This document shows, piece by piece, positions 6,012 through 7,118 of a DNA stretch of 7,118 nucleotides (position 1 is its first letter; each line of letters begins with the position of its first letter). The notes beneath the pieces were generated by a model that did not search any database, was not told where the DNA came from, and was given only the letters and a program-made list of their open reading frames with translations. This DNA is from Candidatus Krumholzibacteriia bacterium. GTDB taxonomy: Bacteria > Krumholzibacteriota > Krumholzibacteriia > LZORAL124-64-63. Both the position numbers and the translations under genes were made by a program. The stretch covers positions 1-7,118 of the forward strand of contig JAOZJV010000183.1 in NCBI GenBank assembly GCA_029935695.1, in the 5' to 3' direction.

Positions 6012-7118
6012 GGACCGGACGGCCAGCAGCGGCGGCGATGGCTTCACCCACCGCTTCGCTCAAACTGGGGTGAGGATGAATCACCTCGGACCAGGTTTTC
6101 AAATCAGCTTCAAAACCCAACGCGGTGACCGCTTCACCCAAGAGCTCAGTCACCCTCGGGCCCACCATGTGCACGCCCAGCACTTTTCCATTTTCCGCGT
6201 CGCTGACAACTTTGATAAAACCGTGAGGCTCATTGAGGATGGACGCCTTGCCCAGAGCCGAGAAAGGGAACTGGCCGCACTGCACTTCATGGCCAGCGGC
6301 CAGAGCTTCGCTTTCCTTCAATCCCACAGATGCCACTTCGGGACTGCAATAAGTGCAGGCCGGGATACGGTGGTAATGGATGGGGTGCTCGGGCTGACCG
6401 GCGGCATGCCCGGCCGCCACCAGGGCTTCATGACTGGCCACGTGGGCCAGTTGAGGGGTGGCCACAATATCACCGATGGCGTAAATGCCGGGAGTTGCTG
6501 TTTCCATCATGGCATCGGTTTGGATATAGCCCCGTCGATCAACGACGACTTCCACTGTTTCAAGCCCCAGATCGTTGGTCACCGGCTTGCGGCCCACGGC
6601 CACCAGCAGGCACTCCGCTTCCACGGTGACACTGGTTCCGTCGGCTGCATTTTCCAGGGTGCAAATTACACCATTTTCCGTTTTCTCCACGGATGTGGCT
6701 TTGGTGCCGGTCAGCACTTTCATCTTCTGCCGTTTGAGAGCTTTTTCCACCACCGCGGCGCACTCCGGATCTTCCAGGGGAAGCACATGATCCATGAGCT
6801 CCACCAGGGTTGTTTTGCAGCCGAAGTTCTGCATCACCGAGGCCAGCTCCAGGCCCACCGCCCCCGCGCCCAGCACAACCATGGAAGCGGGAACATGATC
6901 CAGCTGCAGCACATGATCGCTGTTGAGAATCTTTTTGCCGTCAGGTTCCATTCCCGGCAGGTCGGCAATGGTTGAGCCAGTGGCCAGGATGATTTTTCCC
7001 GCCTGCAGCTCGTCGGCTCCTGCGGATGTTTCCACGGAAACCCGGCTGGCGCCGATCAGGCGTCCCGTGCCCTTGATCACCGTAACCCCTGAATTTTTCA
7101 TGAGCAGGTCGATGCCCT
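6001..7118 (-). CDS. lpdA: Dihydrolipoyl dehydrogenase (E3), C-terminal part, cut by right edge
   Basis: This is the FAD/NAD disulfide oxidoreductase that reoxidises dihydrolipoamide in 2-oxoacid dehydrogenase complexes or the glycine cleavage system, making NADH. About 372 codons are visible of the usual 460-480. The frame stays open to the right edge, so the ATG at 7099-7101 (MKNSGVTV) is internal, not the start: the preceding codons read GIDLL, as expected before that segment. Visible parts are the ATGS motif after the first FAD region, the NAD-binding GAGAVGLE, the second FAD motif YAIGD followed by PQLAHVASHE, and the C-terminal dimerisation domain with HPHPSLSE, whose second His and the Glu form the catalytic pair. 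The redox-active CxxxxC and the first GxGxxG lie outside the window. It is the upstream member of the operon visible here. Which complex it serves cannot be decided from the window. Confidence 0.95.
   Translation of the reverse strand, partial: GIDLLMKNSGVTVIKGTGRLIGASRVSVETSAGADELQAGKIILATGSTIADLPGMEPDGKKILNSDHVLQLDHVPASMVVLGAGAVGLELASVMQNFGCKTTLVELMDHVLPLEDPECAAVVEKALKRQKMKVLTGTKATSVEKTENGVICTLENAADGTSVTVEAECLLVAVGRKPVTNDLGLETVEVVVDRRGYIQTDAMMETATPGIYAIGDIVATPQLAHVASHEALVAAGHAAGQPEHPIHYHRIPACTYCSPEVASVGLKESEALAAGHEVQCGQFPFSALGKASILNEPHGFIKVVSDAENGKVLGVHMVGPRVTELLGEAVTALGFEADLKTWSEVIHPHPSLSEAVGEAIAAAAGRPVHGG

Noticed and set aside
5316..6128. Plus-strand open frame of 270 codons opposite the GlcD half
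   Set aside because: It is antisense to conserved GlcD motifs, with low-complexity Gln/Ala/Gly composition and no recognisable domain.
5944..6975. Plus-strand open frame of 343 codons opposite lpd and the start of the GlcD gene
   Set aside because: It lies antisense to clear lpd and GlcD coding sequence, is rich in His and Gln, shows no family motif and has no ribosome binding site. It is a by-product of codon bias on the other strand.
1..7118. Mobile elements, CRISPR arrays, tRNA or rRNA genes
   Set aside because: I saw no regularly spaced repeats, transposase-like frames, terminal inverted repeats or RNA gene signatures.

Overview
The window looks like chromosomal DNA from a Gram-negative (diderm) bacterium of moderate GC content. 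The best evidence for an outer membrane is a secreted beta-barrel protein that ends in phenylalanine. I cannot assign a phylum from sequence alone. There is no sign of phage, transposon, plasmid, tRNA, rRNA or CRISPR sequence. All four genes are metabolic or envelope genes.

Layout from left to right: (1) bases 1-727, minus strand, the N-terminal two thirds of an adenosine deaminase that runs off the left edge; (2) a 405-base divergent intergenic region (728-1132) with a plausible promoter facing each way and a perfect 7-bp inverted repeat; (3) bases 1133-2293, plus strand, an exported 386-residue protein with a signal peptide, an acidic linker, an all-beta lipocalin-like domain and a predicted eight-stranded outer-membrane barrel; (4) a strong rho-independent terminator (2318-2348) whose loop contains the stop codon of the convergent gene; (5) bases 2327-7118, minus strand, a tightly coupled operon transcribed right to left: lpd (dihydrolipoyl dehydrogenase, cut by the right edge), then a GlcD-GlcE fusion, then glcF. 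Each operon junction is an 11-base overlap.

The operon encodes a membrane-associated glycolate (2-hydroxyacid) oxidase. The FAD subunit (GlcD half) oxidises the substrate, and the Fe-S subunit GlcF, with two 4Fe-4S clusters and two CCG domains, passes electrons towards the quinone pool. The GlcE half fused to GlcD seems to have lost the first part of its FAD-binding domain and may be only structural. Co-transcription with dihydrolipoyl dehydrogenase suggests a metabolic link, for example glycolate to glyoxylate to glycine and then the glycine cleavage system, or a 2-oxoacid dehydrogenase complex. The genes that would decide this lie outside the window.

I see no evidence of a wholly new system. 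The most unusual items are the GlcD-GlcE fusion with its reduced GlcE half, and the joining of a lipocalin-like domain to a small outer-membrane barrel.
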